A DNA stretch of 64,000 nucleotides from Paenibacillus graminis (GCF_000758705.1 NZ_CP009287.1:1550001-1614000), one strand, 5' to 3'; shown: positions 50,801 through 59,708, counted from the first letter of the stretch. Made by a program: numbers and translations. The notes: generated from the letters alone by a model not told the origin.

Positions 50801-53132
50801 CGTTAAGGTGGACCAATTGGTCGGCAGTCTTGAATATCAGTTCAATATTCATTTTGCTCCGGGAGCACTGAAAGCAGGAACTATATCGGAACTTGCGCCT
50901 GGAGCTATCGCCGGATTGGATATCTTTGGGCTGCAGAACGGCAAGCTGGTTCGCACCTCCGGCAATGAACAGATGCAGTTCGGATTAGTCGATACCGCAG
51001 GAAACCAGATTGGACAACTTAGTAAACCCCGGATTTTGGTTACAGACTATGGGTCATCCCGGGGATATAAACTTCTGTATCCTGAAGCGGCTTCTTATGA
51101 GATCCGGGATGAGGCCGGGTTGAAACTGTACGAAGCAACCTCTACCGGCTACCCAATTAGCGTAAATAGAATTTTCCCGAACGGGACCTATGTGCTTAAA
51201 GCTTCGGTAACAATTGAAGGACAAACCTATAGTTTGGATAAGAAATTTGTTTTGGACACAGCTGCGGGAACCGTTATCGATCCTGGTGTGCCTGTTCCGG
51301 GCGGAAACGGCGGTAATGGTGGAACAGATCCGGGAAACGGCAGCAATCCCGATAATGGAAGCGGCAATGGCAATGGCAGTGGTAACGGAAACGGAAATGG
51401 TAATAGCAGTGGTAACGGTAACGGCGGTGTGACAGCACCTGTAACCACAACGCCGGTAAATGTGAACGTAAATGAACAGAATACGAAGCTTCAGGACTTG
51501 GTAAAAAATTCAACCGGAACACAGGCAGAACGGGCAGCTGCAGCGCAGAAAGCGCTGGGCAGCATTGCCGAATCCCTGAAGTCCGGGGCCACAGCCCAAG
51601 AAGCGGAACAGAACAGCAAGAGTATGTCTCAAGCTTTGGACAGTGCGGCCCAATTGCTGGCTAGCATTCAAGATCCTGCAGAGAAGCAAAAGATTGTCAG
51701 TTCAATCAGTACATTAATAGACAGCGCACCGTATATATTGAACAAGCTGGATACTGCTGACAAAGCGCTTGCCTTTGCACAGACGCTCATACAGCATGCG
51801 GCAGCAGTTATGAATAACACACAAGGTGTAGCGGCAGCAGAGATCGAGCAATTGAAACAAGGCATCCTGTCATCGAGCCAGGCGGCCCTGAACAAAGCCG
51901 GCGAAGTTACGATCTCTAAGGAATATGTGAATCTGGAAGGGAACACAGTCTCATCGCAATTGACGGAAGAACTCGTCAGCAAGCAGATTGAATCCTCCAA
52001 AAAGGCTTTGGCTGCTGTATCAGAGCAGCTTACTGCCAAGCTGGGAGCAGGTTTGGCCAGTGAACTTAAGGTTTCCCTGACCGTTGAGGTTCCGGCGATG
52101 GGCGCTGGTGTGAACAAGCTGAACACCTCGCTGCCTTCGGAGATTCTTAAGGTGCTTCAAGACAATGATGTGGATGGTCTCAAGCTCCAGATGGGGACAA
52201 CGGCATTCACTATTGAACCGGATACATTCGGCACTGTAGAAGCAGGACAGAAAATAACCCTGGCGGCTGAGGTCGTGGAGAATGCTGTGATCGGCAAGCC
52301 GGGTCAGGCAGAGCCATTGGCTACCCTGCCGGTGATGGAATTCAGCGCAAAGGTAGGAGAGAAGGCGGTCAAGAATTTCGAGAAGCCAATTAACGTGACC
52401 TTTGATGTCTCCGCAATTGATACATCCAAATACTCGGCGGATAACCTTGAGCATCTCACAGTGTATGTGCTCAATGAGACCAGCCTGACCTGGGAAGCCG
52501 TTGGCGGTAAATATGATCCGGTTACACAAACAGTGAGTGCGCTCAGAGGGCACTTCAGCCGTTATACCATAATGATCGGAACTGCCGCGTTTAAGGATGT
52601 AGCAGACAATCATTGGGCTAAAAAAGAGATCAATTACCTGTTAACCAAGGGTATTCTGGAAGAGACGGCGGAGTTTAATCCTTCAGGCAAGGTGACCCGT
52701 TCACAGTTCGCCAACTGGATTTCCAGAGCCTATGGTTTGGATGGCAGCGGGCTGACCCTGCCATTCAAAGACGTCGCGGCCGGAAGCGCTGGCTATAATG
52801 GAGTTGCCGCTGCTTACGAAGCCGGAATTATTACAGGCAAATCTGCTTCGGCTTTTGATCCCGGGGCTACAATTAGCCGTCAGGAGATTGCCGCGATGCT
52901 GGCACGCGCCCTTACTCTCTATAACGGGGCGAAGGCAGTTGCCGATCCCGGAGCAGTGAACGCCGCTTATACCGATGGCGGTAAAATTGCCAAGTGGGCA
53001 GCAGCAGGCGTTGCTCTGGCTAACCGCACCGATCTCTTCAAAGGTTTTGAAGACGGGACTTTCCGTCCGGCACAAACAGCAACCAAGGCAGAAGCTGCCG
53101 CATTGATTTACAGACTGTATCAACTGAAGTAA
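47865..53132 (+). CDS. Large secreted S-layer-homology (SLH) domain protein
   Basis: A 1755-residue exported protein. A Sec signal peptide ends near residue 29 (MGVLEVSAA). About 1100 residues of beta-rich repeated domains follow, with carboxypeptidase-like or Ig-like stretches (PGVKVTRYGEDIGVTDEQGQ). Next come a Gly/Asn-rich linker (about 1141-1195), a helical Ala/Gln/Lys-rich part, a domain of the ZU5/GPI-anchored type (NLEHLTVYVLNETSLTWEAV) and three C-terminal SLH domains from about 1575 (FKDVADNHWAKKEINYL, FKDVAAGSAGYNGVAAAYEAGII, a third ending FRPAQTATKAEAAALIYRLY). The SLH domains should anchor it to pyruvylated cell-wall polymer. The upstream in-frame 46 codons are untranslated leader. 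Confidence 0.9.
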   Translation: MYSKRLRSTVSMVLVFILSFMGVLEVSAASLKATVVTSEKMLDGKQKITVNSVLDVTYGDYNKLNEVKFSLMKDGNVLATQIKQKDQGERISAADSVYSLKYPDISFEGLTAGEEVVLQAEYQGESGLIVTDPQSIKVPASSEIQIVVERMTKDSDTYIISSTGEVRSDDKNIRLTILSKGVPLAKEAISVGTYSSYNNLTTDEAGQVQIIGNSKVSLTSPVLFVSVRQGKPDYEATPLYVNNLIKEGTYTAAIRYLDGNGRLIQQKSDNISLPSGVSQSFGTSGLDVLVLKTGEISDSYPALIRSVENEVYMFQTSQTALYSAADGAHLEIVQDSSEYSRLGFEYSWEGAPVEMESFSIVPNNQYKQVNLSNPFQNIISNSLYVKKNVDYDITAVAGIPGTSSKVVLRNQVKPAEDQFTVQYAAKAADFSALKVQVPDRGQGLGDLFISYLNNKFNYNKLDLKVQAADSTLYVRKGEEIHRLTTTVSGAAKNSSYNDEIVLNSFFTPADNEYAFKGGSKYTSQVILKVLSSDYYDQDEVRNQIVLGENLQLRVDMRDEYNNAIDLTSDYTMQILDASGAIVEDNGLSWTSEEEDGKLMRISQRQWKPAKSGDYTIQFLPHHYVSGTGYVKGAVIAEAALKVLPKQELEVEIRDKSGNLVDLVNKPYMTIDQAEKVTVTVREHITGGLGKVLPGVKVTRYGEDIGVTDEQGQLILPARLGTYLGEFFFKKKDYLSRTESVAVIDPKIQAVVRVRGLDKPEGAYDGGVPLDYAYVQAVIKKSDDSYTRQSKFIGTGGEQTFLVVESPSTVGVDFMRYNRSHLGVESKYGYYMYGSIHTEPGKDYSLLLDAREPLQAVSKVNLTKYMEELSVIRKDLPGVDYVPYVVDSNASEDNYFYATEGTYSALAHTKGDIFIYRDNVAVNAGDNIWDYNDSAAGLATLLAPDSGSIYGVEYITPARSQLRGYSYDARQIQLTPGEVIVKVDQLVGSLEYQFNIHFAPGALKAGTISELAPGAIAGLDIFGLQNGKLVRTSGNEQMQFGLVDTAGNQIGQLSKPRILVTDYGSSRGYKLLYPEAASYEIRDEAGLKLYEATSTGYPISVNRIFPNGTYVLKASVTIEGQTYSLDKKFVLDTAAGTVIDPGVPVPGGNGGNGGTDPGNGSNPDNGSGNGNGSGNGNGNGNSSGNGNGGVTAPVTTTPVNVNVNEQNTKLQDLVKNSTGTQAERAAAAQKALGSIAESLKSGATAQEAEQNSKSMSQALDSAAQLLASIQDPAEKQKIVSSISTLIDSAPYILNKLDTADKALAFAQTLIQHAAAVMNNTQGVAAAEIEQLKQGILSSSQAALNKAGEVTISKEYVNLEGNTVSSQLTEELVSKQIESSKKALAAVSEQLTAKLGAGLASELKVSLTVEVPAMGAGVNKLNTSLPSEILKVLQDNDVDGLKLQMGTTAFTIEPDTFGTVEAGQKITLAAEVVENAVIGKPGQAEPLATLPVMEFSAKVGEKAVKNFEKPINVTFDVSAIDTSKYSADNLEHLTVYVLNETSLTWEAVGGKYDPVTQTVSALRGHFSRYTIMIGTAAFKDVADNHWAKKEINYLLTKGILEETAEFNPSGKVTRSQFANWISRAYGLDGSGLTLPFKDVAAGSAGYNGVAAAYEAGIITGKSASAFDPGATISRQEIAAMLARALTLYNGAKAVADPGAVNAAYTDGGKIAKWAAAGVALANRTDLFKGFEDGTFRPAQTATKAEAAALIYRLYQLK

Positions 53133-53156
53133 AGCGAACAGTCTGTGTGATAACCC

Positions 53157-53209
53157 TTAAAAGGCTGGCCTGTATGCAGATTTTGAGTCTGCGCCAGGCC
53201 AGTCTTTTT
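53157..53209 (+). terminator. Terminator of the SLH protein gene
   Basis: AAGGCTGGCCTG pairs with CAGGCCAGTCTT (one G-U pair), with an inner GCAGA/TCTGC stem, followed by TTTTT. Confidence 0.88.
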
Positions 53210-53333
53210 GTGTTCGGTAAGACCGGCTTTTCTTCATCCCCTGATATGATGTAACATAATCTTATACATGTGCTTTTTGAAGCCCAGGCCAGGCTGAAGC
53301 CGGCGGTTCAGTATGAGGAGAGGAGAATGGCTC

Positions 53334-54178
53334 ATGGTAGGGAAGACAGTGCTGGTGACCGGAGGCAACTCCGGGATGGGGCTGGCGACAACCATTGAAA
53401 TGGCCCGCCGGGGAGCAGCGGTAATTATGGCCTGCCGCAGCCGTACGCGGGGAGAAGAAGCACTGGCGGAAGCCAGGCGCCAGAGCGGGTCGGACAACAT
53501 CAGGCTGATGCTGTGCGATTTGGCCTCATTCGATAGCGTGCGCGCTTTTGCGGAGGAATTTACGGCCAGTAATCCAGTGCTTGATGTCCTGATCAATAAT
53601 GCCGGCGTCGTTGCGCTCAAAAGACAGCTCACCACCGACGGATACGAGCTGGATTTCGGCGTGAACCATCTGGGTCACTTCCTGCTGACCAAGCTGCTGC
53701 TGGAGCGGCTGATTGCTGCTGCGCAGGGGCGGATTGTAGTGGTTGCCTCGGGTGCCTATAAGATCGGCAAGCTCCATCTGGATGACCATACTCTCTCCCG
53801 CGGCTATAATCCGGCGAAGGTTTACGCCCGTTCCAAGCTGGCCAATATTCTGTTCACCCGGGAGCTGGCTGCACAGCTGCGGGGACACAAGTTACGGTGA
53901 ACGCGGTGCACCCGGGCGCAGTTGGCACAAGCATCGGGGTGAACCGCGAGACAGGTTTTGGCCGCTCGCTCTTGAAGCTGCTGTCCCCTTTCTTCCTGAC
54001 TCCGGAGCAGGGGGCGGACACGGCCATTTGGCTGGCTGCAGCGCCGGAGCTGCGGGGTGTGACCGGAGAATATTATTACCGGCGGAAAATTCAGGAGCTG
54101 TCCCCGCGGGCTCGGGATGCTGCTGCAGCGGCACAATTATGGCAGTGGAGCCTGGAACACACCGGCCTTCAACAATAA
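53334..54178 (+). pseudogene. SDR family oxidoreductase split by a frameshift
   Basis: The 5' part (53334-53900) encodes an SDR of the retinol-dehydrogenase-like type: VLVTGGNSGMGLATTIE, LINNAGVVALKRQ, GVNHLGHFLLTKLL and YARSKLANILF. The 3' part continues in another frame at about 53897 with VNAVHPGAVGTSIGVNRETGFG. The switch is at about 53885-53895, where one base appears gained or lost in GGGGACACAAG. It may be a real inactivating mutation or a sequencing error. GAGGAG precedes ATG 53334. Confidence 0.85.
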
Positions 54179-54289
54179 CTGTATGACGGAAGAATATGCA
54201 GAATACACAGAATATGCAGAATACGTTGCAAGTATATCTGCCCTTGGAGCACCGTTTGAAATTCACATATTTGCAGGAGGAATGGATGA

Positions 54290-54793
54290 ATGACAGCGCA
54301 GAATTACAGTATTGAAGATGCGGCAGCCGGGGACTTGGCGGCGATTGTGGATATTTATAACTCGACGGTTGCAGGCAGGATGGTGACTGCCGATCTTGAG
54401 CCGGTGAGCGTTGCGGACAGAGAGAAGTGGTTTCAGGAGCATAACAGTCATCACAGGCCGCTCTGGGTTCTGAAAAAAGACGGAGAAATCGCCGCCTGGT
54501 TCAGCTTCCAGTCTTTTTACGGCCGACCGGCTTATAACGGAACTGCGGAAATCAGTGTCTATGTAAATGAAAAATTCCGCGGCACAGGGGCAGGAAGCCT
54601 GCTGCTGGCCAAAGCTCTGGAGGAATGCCCCCGCCTGGGTCTGCAGAATCTGGTCGGCTTTGTGTTTGGCCACAATGAGCCAAGCCTGTCGCTGCTGCGG
54701 AAATTTGGTTTTGAACAATGGGGCCTGCTGCCAGGTGTAGCTGAGATGGACGGCGTTCTGCGTGATCTGGTAATTATCGGCCGCAAGCTGTAA
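54290..54793 (+). CDS. GNAT family N-acetyltransferase (phosphinothricin acetyltransferase-like)
   Basis: A 167-residue acetyltransferase. [21 protein letters not shown] near the start, [23 protein letters not shown] in the middle and the acetyl-CoA loop [14 protein letters not shown], followed by [23 protein letters not shown], match the PAT/MddA branch. These acetylate phosphinothricin, methionine sulfoximine or related amines. Upstream (54185-54230) lies a short AATATGCAGAATAC simple repeat. Confidence 0.9.
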   Translation: MTAQNYSIEDAAAGDLAAIVDIYNSTVAGRMVTADLEPVSVADREKWFQEHNSHHRPLWVLKKDGEIAAWFSFQSFYGRPAYNGTAEISVYVNEKFRGTGAGSLLLAKALEECPRLGLQNLVGFVFGHNEPSLSLLRKFGFEQWGLLPGVAEMDGVLRDLVIIGRKL

Positions 54794-54836
54794 TCAATTA
54801 GGAATGCGCTTCCGGCATCAGCGGCGTTCCCGGCGC

Positions 54837-55190
54837 TTATTGCGGTTGGCTGGGTTCAGGCTGGCACTCTTCAGAGGTAATCCATGAATCCGACCACTGC
54901 TGCAGGCCACGGATCACAGATTCCAGTGCGCGTCCCTTATCCGTCAAAGAATATTGGATGCGGACAGGTGTCTCCGGGAATACCTCACGGAGGACAATCC
55001 CCTCCTGCTCAAGTTCCTTGAGCCGTTCGGAGAGCAGTCTGCCGCTGACCGGCAGGGCGGCTTCGATGACACTGAACCGCTGCGGTCCCTGGAGAAGCTG
55101 GTAGATGATTAAGCCCGTCCAACGTCTGCCGATGATATCCATGCTTTTTTGTAACCGTGGACACAAATCTGTAGATTTCATAAGGCTCAC
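54837..55190 (-). CDS. HxlR family transcriptional regulator
   Basis: A 117-residue winged-helix regulator. It has CPRLQKSMDIIGRRWTGLII, then the QGPQRFSVIEAALP and SGRLLSERLKELEQEGIVLRE recognition region and the wing VRIQYSLTDKGRALE, as in HxlR/YodB. YodB-type proteins sense electrophiles through a Cys near residue 6; here a Cys occurs at about residue 9. It is divergent from yqkE. The target is unknown. Confidence 0.92.
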   Translation of the reverse strand: MSLMKSTDLCPRLQKSMDIIGRRWTGLIIYQLLQGPQRFSVIEAALPVSGRLLSERLKELEQEGIVLREVFPETPVRIQYSLTDKGRALESVIRGLQQWSDSWITSEECQPEPSQPQ

Positions 55191-55259
55191 CTCTTATTGT
55201 ACATTATAAACGAAAAGACCTATGACTAAAACAACGAAAGACCCGAAAGGATGACCAAT

Positions 55260-55520
55260 ATGGCAAAGAAGAAAAAAACAACCCCTGCGCCGCGCCCTGC
55301 GGCTTTGGATGCTCCGGCAACCCTGAAGGACCTGCTGAGCAGTGATGTACTCGAAAAGCTGAAGACGCAATCGGACGCGCTGAAGGCTGAAGAGAACGAG
55401 AAGAAAGAAGCCGCCAGAAAGGCAGTTGAAGACCAGCGCAAGGCGGAGCAGAAGCGTTTGGAGAACGATTTTGCCCATTTGCTGGAGAACAGCAGCCAGG
55501 ATTGGCACAAATTTAAATAA
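55260..55520 (+). CDS. YqkE family protein (DUF3886)
   Basis: An 86-residue, highly charged protein. It begins AKKKKTTPAPRP, has a coiled-coil-like Lys/Glu/Ala-rich middle (EKKEAARKAVEDQRKAEQKR) and ends DFAHLLENSSQDWHKFK, matching Bacillus YqkE. The function is unknown. AAAGGATG precedes the start. Confidence 0.85.
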   Translation: MAKKKKTTPAPRPAALDAPATLKDLLSSDVLEKLKTQSDALKAEENEKKEAARKAVEDQRKAEQKRLENDFAHLLENSSQDWHKFK

Positions 55521-55540
55521 CCGCGTTTCCAATAAAAGGG

Positions 55541-55570
55541 TTGACACAGAGCGGAACTGGCGTTTATTAT
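55541..55570 (+). promoter_or_regulatory. Sigma-A-type promoter of the rtcB operon
   Basis: TTGACA (55541-55546) and TATTAT (55565-55570, 18-base spacer; or TTATTA with 17) lie in the gap after yqkE. Transcription would start near 55577, giving a leader of almost 300 bases before rtcB. Confidence 0.7.
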
Positions 55571-55576
55571 TGGTTT

Positions 55577-55812
55577 TATCTAATTGAAGGGAGGCCGATG
55601 GGTCATGATTGGAAATACACAGCTTGCAACCGCATATAGAAGATCTGATCTCATCGGCCCCGTCCGGGCAACATGATGTGCATCGGCCTGGCCTGCTGAA
55701 TTCGTGCGGACCGGGTCCGAAGGTCATGTGTTATTAACCTTAACTGGGTGATATGTACGGAATCTCTGCGAAGAGCCGTGGATCAGAATGATGATCTGCG
55801 GTTCTTTTTTGC
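55577..55812 (+). promoter_or_regulatory. Structured leader with small ORFs and terminator (candidate attenuator) upstream of rtcB
   Basis: A ribosome-binding site GGGAGG (55589-55594) is followed by two overlapping small frames: ATG 55598 (13 codons, MGHDWKYTACNRI) and the better-spaced ATG 55605 (23 codons). GGCCGATG (55593-55600), covering the ribosome-binding site and first ATG, can pair with CATCGGCC at either 55652-55659 or 55681-55688. CGGACC/GGGTCCG forms another stem at 55707-55719. The leader ends in an intrinsic terminator. This looks like a transcription attenuator; I matched it to no known riboswitch or T-box. Confidence 0.6.
55772..55812 (+). terminator. Leader terminator upstream of rtcB
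   Basis: AGAGCCGTGGATCA pairs along its full 14 bases (including G-U pairs) with TGATCTGCGGTTCT, with a 6-base loop and TTTTTT after it. It sits between the promoter and the coding sequence, so it must be bypassed for rtcB expression. Confidence 0.8.
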
Positions 55813-55873
55813 GTACCCATTTTATGCTTACAATACATTTATAGCTTACACTTTGAAAGGAATTGAACAATAT

Positions 55874-57325
55874 ATGAATTTTAATGAACAGCAACCGGGC
55901 GGCTATGTACCCCGTTATAAGCATGAGCTTGCCCTGCCGGGCGGCGATCTGAAGGTGTATGCCAGTGAGCAGTTGTTTGCCGCGCTGGATTACAAGGTGC
56001 TGGAGATGGCGAACAACAATCTGCAAATTCCAAATATCGAATATATGAGCTATACCCCGGATGTGCATGTAGGCGTCGGAACCTGCATCGGCACTACGGC
56101 GGTATGGGATGCCGCTGAAGGCTATGTGTCTCCATCCATTGTGGGCAGCGATATAGGCTGCGGCATGCGCGTGCATCTGACTACACTCCACAAGGACGAT
56201 CTGCGTGAAGTGAAGCTGCGCCGGAAGCTGGTGCGCGCCATCGAGAAATATTTACCGATGGAGCAGCAGCAGCGGGGCACTTACAGTGATATCCGCCTGG
56301 AAAACATCGTCCGCAAGGGGCTGCACGGATTGCCGAACAAGTATGTGCCGGACAGCTACACCCCAAAGAAGTCGAGTGCATTGTCACATGTCGAAATCAG
56401 CAAGCTCAGCTTTGACGAGGAGATTCTGAACGAGCTGCCAGACATGGCCTGGCACCGGGGGCACCGCCAGCTTGGAACACTGGGCGGCGGCAATCACTTT
56501 GTGGAAATTCAGGAGATTGAAATTGCGGAAGAGCAGCGTGAGCTGGCTGAAGCCTGGGGACTGCGGGACGGGCAGATTGCGGTAATGATTCACTCCGGCT
56601 CCCGGGCCTGGGGAGGCATGGTCAACCAGTTCTGCACACCGGCTTTCGCCAAGGTGATGGGCCAGCTGGGCCTGGGCAGCGCCGATCCGCGCCTGATCTA
56701 TGCTCCGCTTGCGCATCCACAGGCCCGGCGCTATGTCAACCTGATGTACTCGGCGCTGAATTATGCGGTGGTGAACCGCCACCTGATCGCCTACGCGGTC
56801 CGCGAAGGGTTCCGCGATGTGTTCGGACCGAAATGCGAGCTGCGGACCCTCTACGACTTGATGCACAACTATGCCTGGCAAGAGCAGACGGCTGCCGGGA
56901 CCAAGTTCGTGCACCGCAAAGGGGCAACCCGGGCGCTGCCAGCCGGGCATCCGGATAATCCCCGGCCTTATGCCGCTACCGGACATCCGGCGCTGATTCC
57001 GGGCTCCATGGGTACGGCCTCCTACATCATGGTCGGCCAGCCCGGAGGGGAAGAGAATTATTATTCCATCTGTCATGGCGCCGGCCGTATCCGTTCTCGT
57101 TCCGCCAAGAAGCGGCTGGTGTCGGTCAATGATTTTTCCAAGTCGCTGAGGGTTGGCCGGGAGGATGAGATTGTCGTCAATCAGCATTCCCTCGAATCTA
57201 TCATTGACGAATCGCCTCAGGCCTATAAGAATGTAGATGAGATCATAGAGAGCGTTACGGGCGCCGGACTGGCTGCTGTCGTGGCCAAATGCAAGCCGCT
57301 CGCAGCGATAAAGGGGACCAAGTAA
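55874..57325 (+). CDS. rtcB: RNA-splicing ligase RtcB
   Basis: A 483-residue ligase that joins 2',3'-cyclic phosphate (or 3'-phosphate) and 5'-hydroxyl RNA ends using GTP and manganese. Active-site parts are visible: [11 protein letters not shown] (Cys96), [12 protein letters not shown] (His208), [11 protein letters not shown] (His240) and the guanylated histidine in [11 protein letters not shown] (His401). The frame is open from 55748, but ATG 55874, with AAAGGA upstream, gives the family length. It is followed two bases later by an AAA+ gene. Confidence 0.95.
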   Translation: MNFNEQQPGGYVPRYKHELALPGGDLKVYASEQLFAALDYKVLEMANNNLQIPNIEYMSYTPDVHVGVGTCIGTTAVWDAAEGYVSPSIVGSDIGCGMRVHLTTLHKDDLREVKLRRKLVRAIEKYLPMEQQQRGTYSDIRLENIVRKGLHGLPNKYVPDSYTPKKSSALSHVEISKLSFDEEILNELPDMAWHRGHRQLGTLGGGNHFVEIQEIEIAEEQRELAEAWGLRDGQIAVMIHSGSRAWGGMVNQFCTPAFAKVMGQLGLGSADPRLIYAPLAHPQARRYVNLMYSALNYAVVNRHLIAYAVREGFRDVFGPKCELRTLYDLMHNYAWQEQTAAGTKFVHRKGATRALPAGHPDNPRPYAATGHPALIPGSMGTASYIMVGQPGGEENYYSICHGAGRIRSRSAKKRLVSVNDFSKSLRVGREDEIVVNQHSLESIIDESPQAYKNVDEIIESVTGAGLAAVVAKCKPLAAIKGTK

Positions 57326-57327
57326 CA

Positions 57328-58614
57328 ATGGAGAAAGAGAACAAGAAGCATACTGTAATTTACAAATACGACGAAAACGCCACGGGCATGATCAAGGGCT
57401 ACGATGCCTATGCACGCCTGGTGGATGGAATTCTTGAAGCTTTGCACACCCGGTATGGCGTCCGCTACGAGCTGTATGCCAGTGACGATCCGAACAGTGA
57501 ATACTGGAAGCTGCTGGAGAATGATGTGCAGAGCGGACATCCCGGTGTGGAGCATGTGGCGCGGATTTTCGACCGTCTGGAGGACCGGACGTTTGTGTAT
57601 GACGATGACAAGGAGCAGCCGGAATACAGCATCCATTTGTCGATCCGCAACAATGTGCTGGCTTATCCGGGGATGGGAGTGGCTCTGGCGCGGGTTCCTG
57701 TATTCCAGGAGAACGGCATCAACTTTCAGGACTATGTTTTCGCTGCTTCTGACGAGCAGCTGCAAGGGTTTCTGGGCAATGTACGCAAGCGGCAGCGGGA
57801 GCAGAATATCAACAAGGTGACGGTGTTCACCGACAGACGCAATGGTATCTTCCGTGAGGATGAGCCGATAACACGTTCGGTTGGACGCGAGGCTGTCGTG
57901 CTGGAAGCGGGGATCAAAAAAGAGATTTACCGCTCGCTCGACCAATTCTTCGATTCGGACCGCAGCTTTTATGTTACCTATGACATTCCCTACAAAAGAG
58001 GAATTCTGCTCTACGGCCACCCCGGCAACGGCAAGACCACACTGGTCAAGTCCATCGCCGGGAGCGTGCCCGGTCCGGTCGTCTATTGGCAGATTACCGA
58101 ATACACGAGCAGTGAATCGGTGAATGAGGTGTTCGAGGCCGCCGCCCGGCTGGCGCCGATGGTGCTGGTGATCGAGGATATCGATTCCATGCCGCAGGAG
58201 GTCAGATCCTTTTTCCTGAATACGCTGGACGGGGCCACCTCCAAGGAAGGGATTTTTCTAATCGGAACGACCAACTATCCGGAGAAAATAGACCCCGGCC
58301 TCATGAACCGCGCAGGACGTTTTGACCGTGCGTATGAAATTAAGATGCCGGATGAGGAGCTGCGGCTGGAGTATCTGAAGCTGCGCGGCTTCACGGCTTT
58401 TGCCGGAGAAGAGGGCGTTGCCGCCGCCGCGCGTCTGACTGCAGATTTCTCCCTGACCCAGCTCGGTGAGCTCTACGTCAGCGCCGCTCTGGAATGGCAT
58501 GAGAATGGCCGGGCCGATGTCGAGGCACTTGTCCGCGGAATGCGGAGTGAGCTGGACAAGGGGCGCAAGCGGGAATGGATGAAGGACGCTTCTTCGGCCA
58601 TTGGATTTTACTAA
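57328..58614 (+). CDS. AAA+ ATPase encoded with rtcB
   Basis: A 428-residue protein. The N-terminal 190 residues have no domain I recognise. The AAA+ core follows, with Walker [10 protein letters not shown] (about 230-238), Walker [12 protein letters not shown] (about 276-286), sensor 1 [12 protein letters not shown] and an arginine-finger region [18 protein letters not shown]. This resembles the BCS1/FtsH-like classic clade. Two bases separate it from rtcB, so the products probably work in one process, for example remodelling RNA-repair substrates or RtcB itself (inference). Confidence 0.88.
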   Translation: MEKENKKHTVIYKYDENATGMIKGYDAYARLVDGILEALHTRYGVRYELYASDDPNSEYWKLLENDVQSGHPGVEHVARIFDRLEDRTFVYDDDKEQPEYSIHLSIRNNVLAYPGMGVALARVPVFQENGINFQDYVFAASDEQLQGFLGNVRKRQREQNINKVTVFTDRRNGIFREDEPITRSVGREAVVLEAGIKKEIYRSLDQFFDSDRSFYVTYDIPYKRGILLYGHPGNGKTTLVKSIAGSVPGPVVYWQITEYTSSESVNEVFEAAARLAPMVLVIEDIDSMPQEVRSFFLNTLDGATSKEGIFLIGTTNYPEKIDPGLMNRAGRFDRAYEIKMPDEELRLEYLKLRGFTAFAGEEGVAAAARLTADFSLTQLGELYVSAALEWHENGRADVEALVRGMRSELDKGRKREWMKDASSAIGFY

Positions 58615-58647
58615 GTGGCAATGATCTAATAATAGTATGCCTGTGAT

Positions 58648-58672
58648 GGGAGCCCGTGGGCTCCTTTTTTTT
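58648..58672 (+). terminator. Terminator of the rtcB operon
   Basis: GGAGCCC and GGGCTCC form a tight hairpin with a 2-base gap, followed by TTTTTTT. Confidence 0.85.
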
Positions 58673-58794
58673 AGGGTTAGGAAATTGTGATTAATTACAC
58701 TTATGGAATATAATGTTTATGAAGTTGGGGATAAGTGGACATGAATTTAGCGATTTCACCCTTATTTCCCCTCCAAATCAGCGAATAGAAGAAC

Positions 58795-58985
58795 GAGGTG
58801 GAAAAAGGAAACTTAATTGGGTGATTTTACTCACTCCGGGGCGAAATGAGCTGAATTAGTGATCCTTTTTCCAACTTAGGCTGCGGAGATCGGTGTGCTG
58901 GGGCCAATTAGTGATCCTTTTTCCACTTGAAATTGCCGCTGGATTCATGAAGGGTCCTCCAGGCAAACGCTAAATTGAAATCTAA
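58795..58985. repeat. Dispersed intergenic repeat family 1, copy 5
   Basis: AGGTGGAAAAAGGAAACTTA opens the copy. The middle TTGGGTGATTTTACTC, GAAATGAGCTGAATTAGTG and opposed arms CCTTTTTCCAACTT and CCTTTTTCCACTT follow. The flank TTCATGAAGGGTCCTC with GCTAAATTGAAATCTAAA is shared with copy 1. It fills most of the 586-base gap 58615-59201. Confidence 0.8.
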
Positions 58986-59201
58986 AGCAGCTAAGTGATC
59001 CGGATCGGAGAGGTACGGTTGTGGAAATGCAGGACAGGGGGAAATGAATAAGTGAAATTAGGAGACGGGATAGCCCGGAAAGTCCGTGCGAAGCTGCCTT
59101 TACTTGCTTCTGCCCCCTGCAAATCGTACAATTATCTGAAAATTAGTATTCGCAAAGCTGCGGTAGAGGTTCACGATTATGCAGATTAGGAGTTGAAGCA
59201 A

Positions 59202-59708
59202 ATGAAGGTAGGAGTGGTATCGGATACGCATCTCTCAAGCAGGGCCAAAGGGCTGCCCTCTGTGCTTATGGAGGAATTCAGCAAGGTGGATATGATTCTG
59301 CATCTGGGTGATTGGGTATCGCTGGAGATCTATGATCTGCTGGCAGAGCTGGCCCCCGTGGAAGGAATTGCCGGCAATAACGACGGGGCTGAGATTATCC
59401 GGCGGCTGGGAGAGCGCAAGATCGTCACGCTGGAAGGTGTGCGGATCGGAATGATTCATGGACACGCGCCTTACTCCCGCAAGGGAACCGACGGGAACGC
59501 GCTGCTCGCTTTTGAAGGCGAGAAGGTGGACTGCATCCTGTTTGGCCATTCCCACCAGCCGCTGCTGCGGCAGGAGGGGGATATTCTGCTGTTCAATCCC
59601 GGCTCACCTACGGATAAGCGGCGGGAGAAGCAGTATTCGTTCGGCCTCATGGATATTGAGGAGGGCAAGATCAGCGCACGCCATATTTTCTACGATTCCA
59701 GGGAATAG
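59202..59708 (+). CDS. YfcE/MJ0936 family metallophosphodiesterase
   Basis: A 168-residue calcineurin-like phosphodiesterase. Metal motifs in order are SDTHL, LGDW, GNND, HGHAPYSR and the late FGHSHQPLLRQ, then NPGSPTDKRR. Members cleave phosphodiester model substrates in vitro; the physiological role is unknown. An in-frame TTG lies 9 bases upstream, but ATG 59202 has AGGAG at about 10 bases. Confidence 0.92.
   Translation: MKVGVVSDTHLSSRAKGLPSVLMEEFSKVDMILHLGDWVSLEIYDLLAELAPVEGIAGNNDGAEIIRRLGERKIVTLEGVRIGMIHGHAPYSRKGTDGNALLAFEGEKVDCILFGHSHQPLLRQEGDILLFNPGSPTDKRREKQYSFGLMDIEEGKISARHIFYDSRE

Noticed and set aside
55577..55812. T-box leader before rtcB
   Set aside because: The conserved AGGGTGGNACCGCG antiterminator sequence is absent, and the downstream gene is not an amino-acid or tRNA-synthetase gene.
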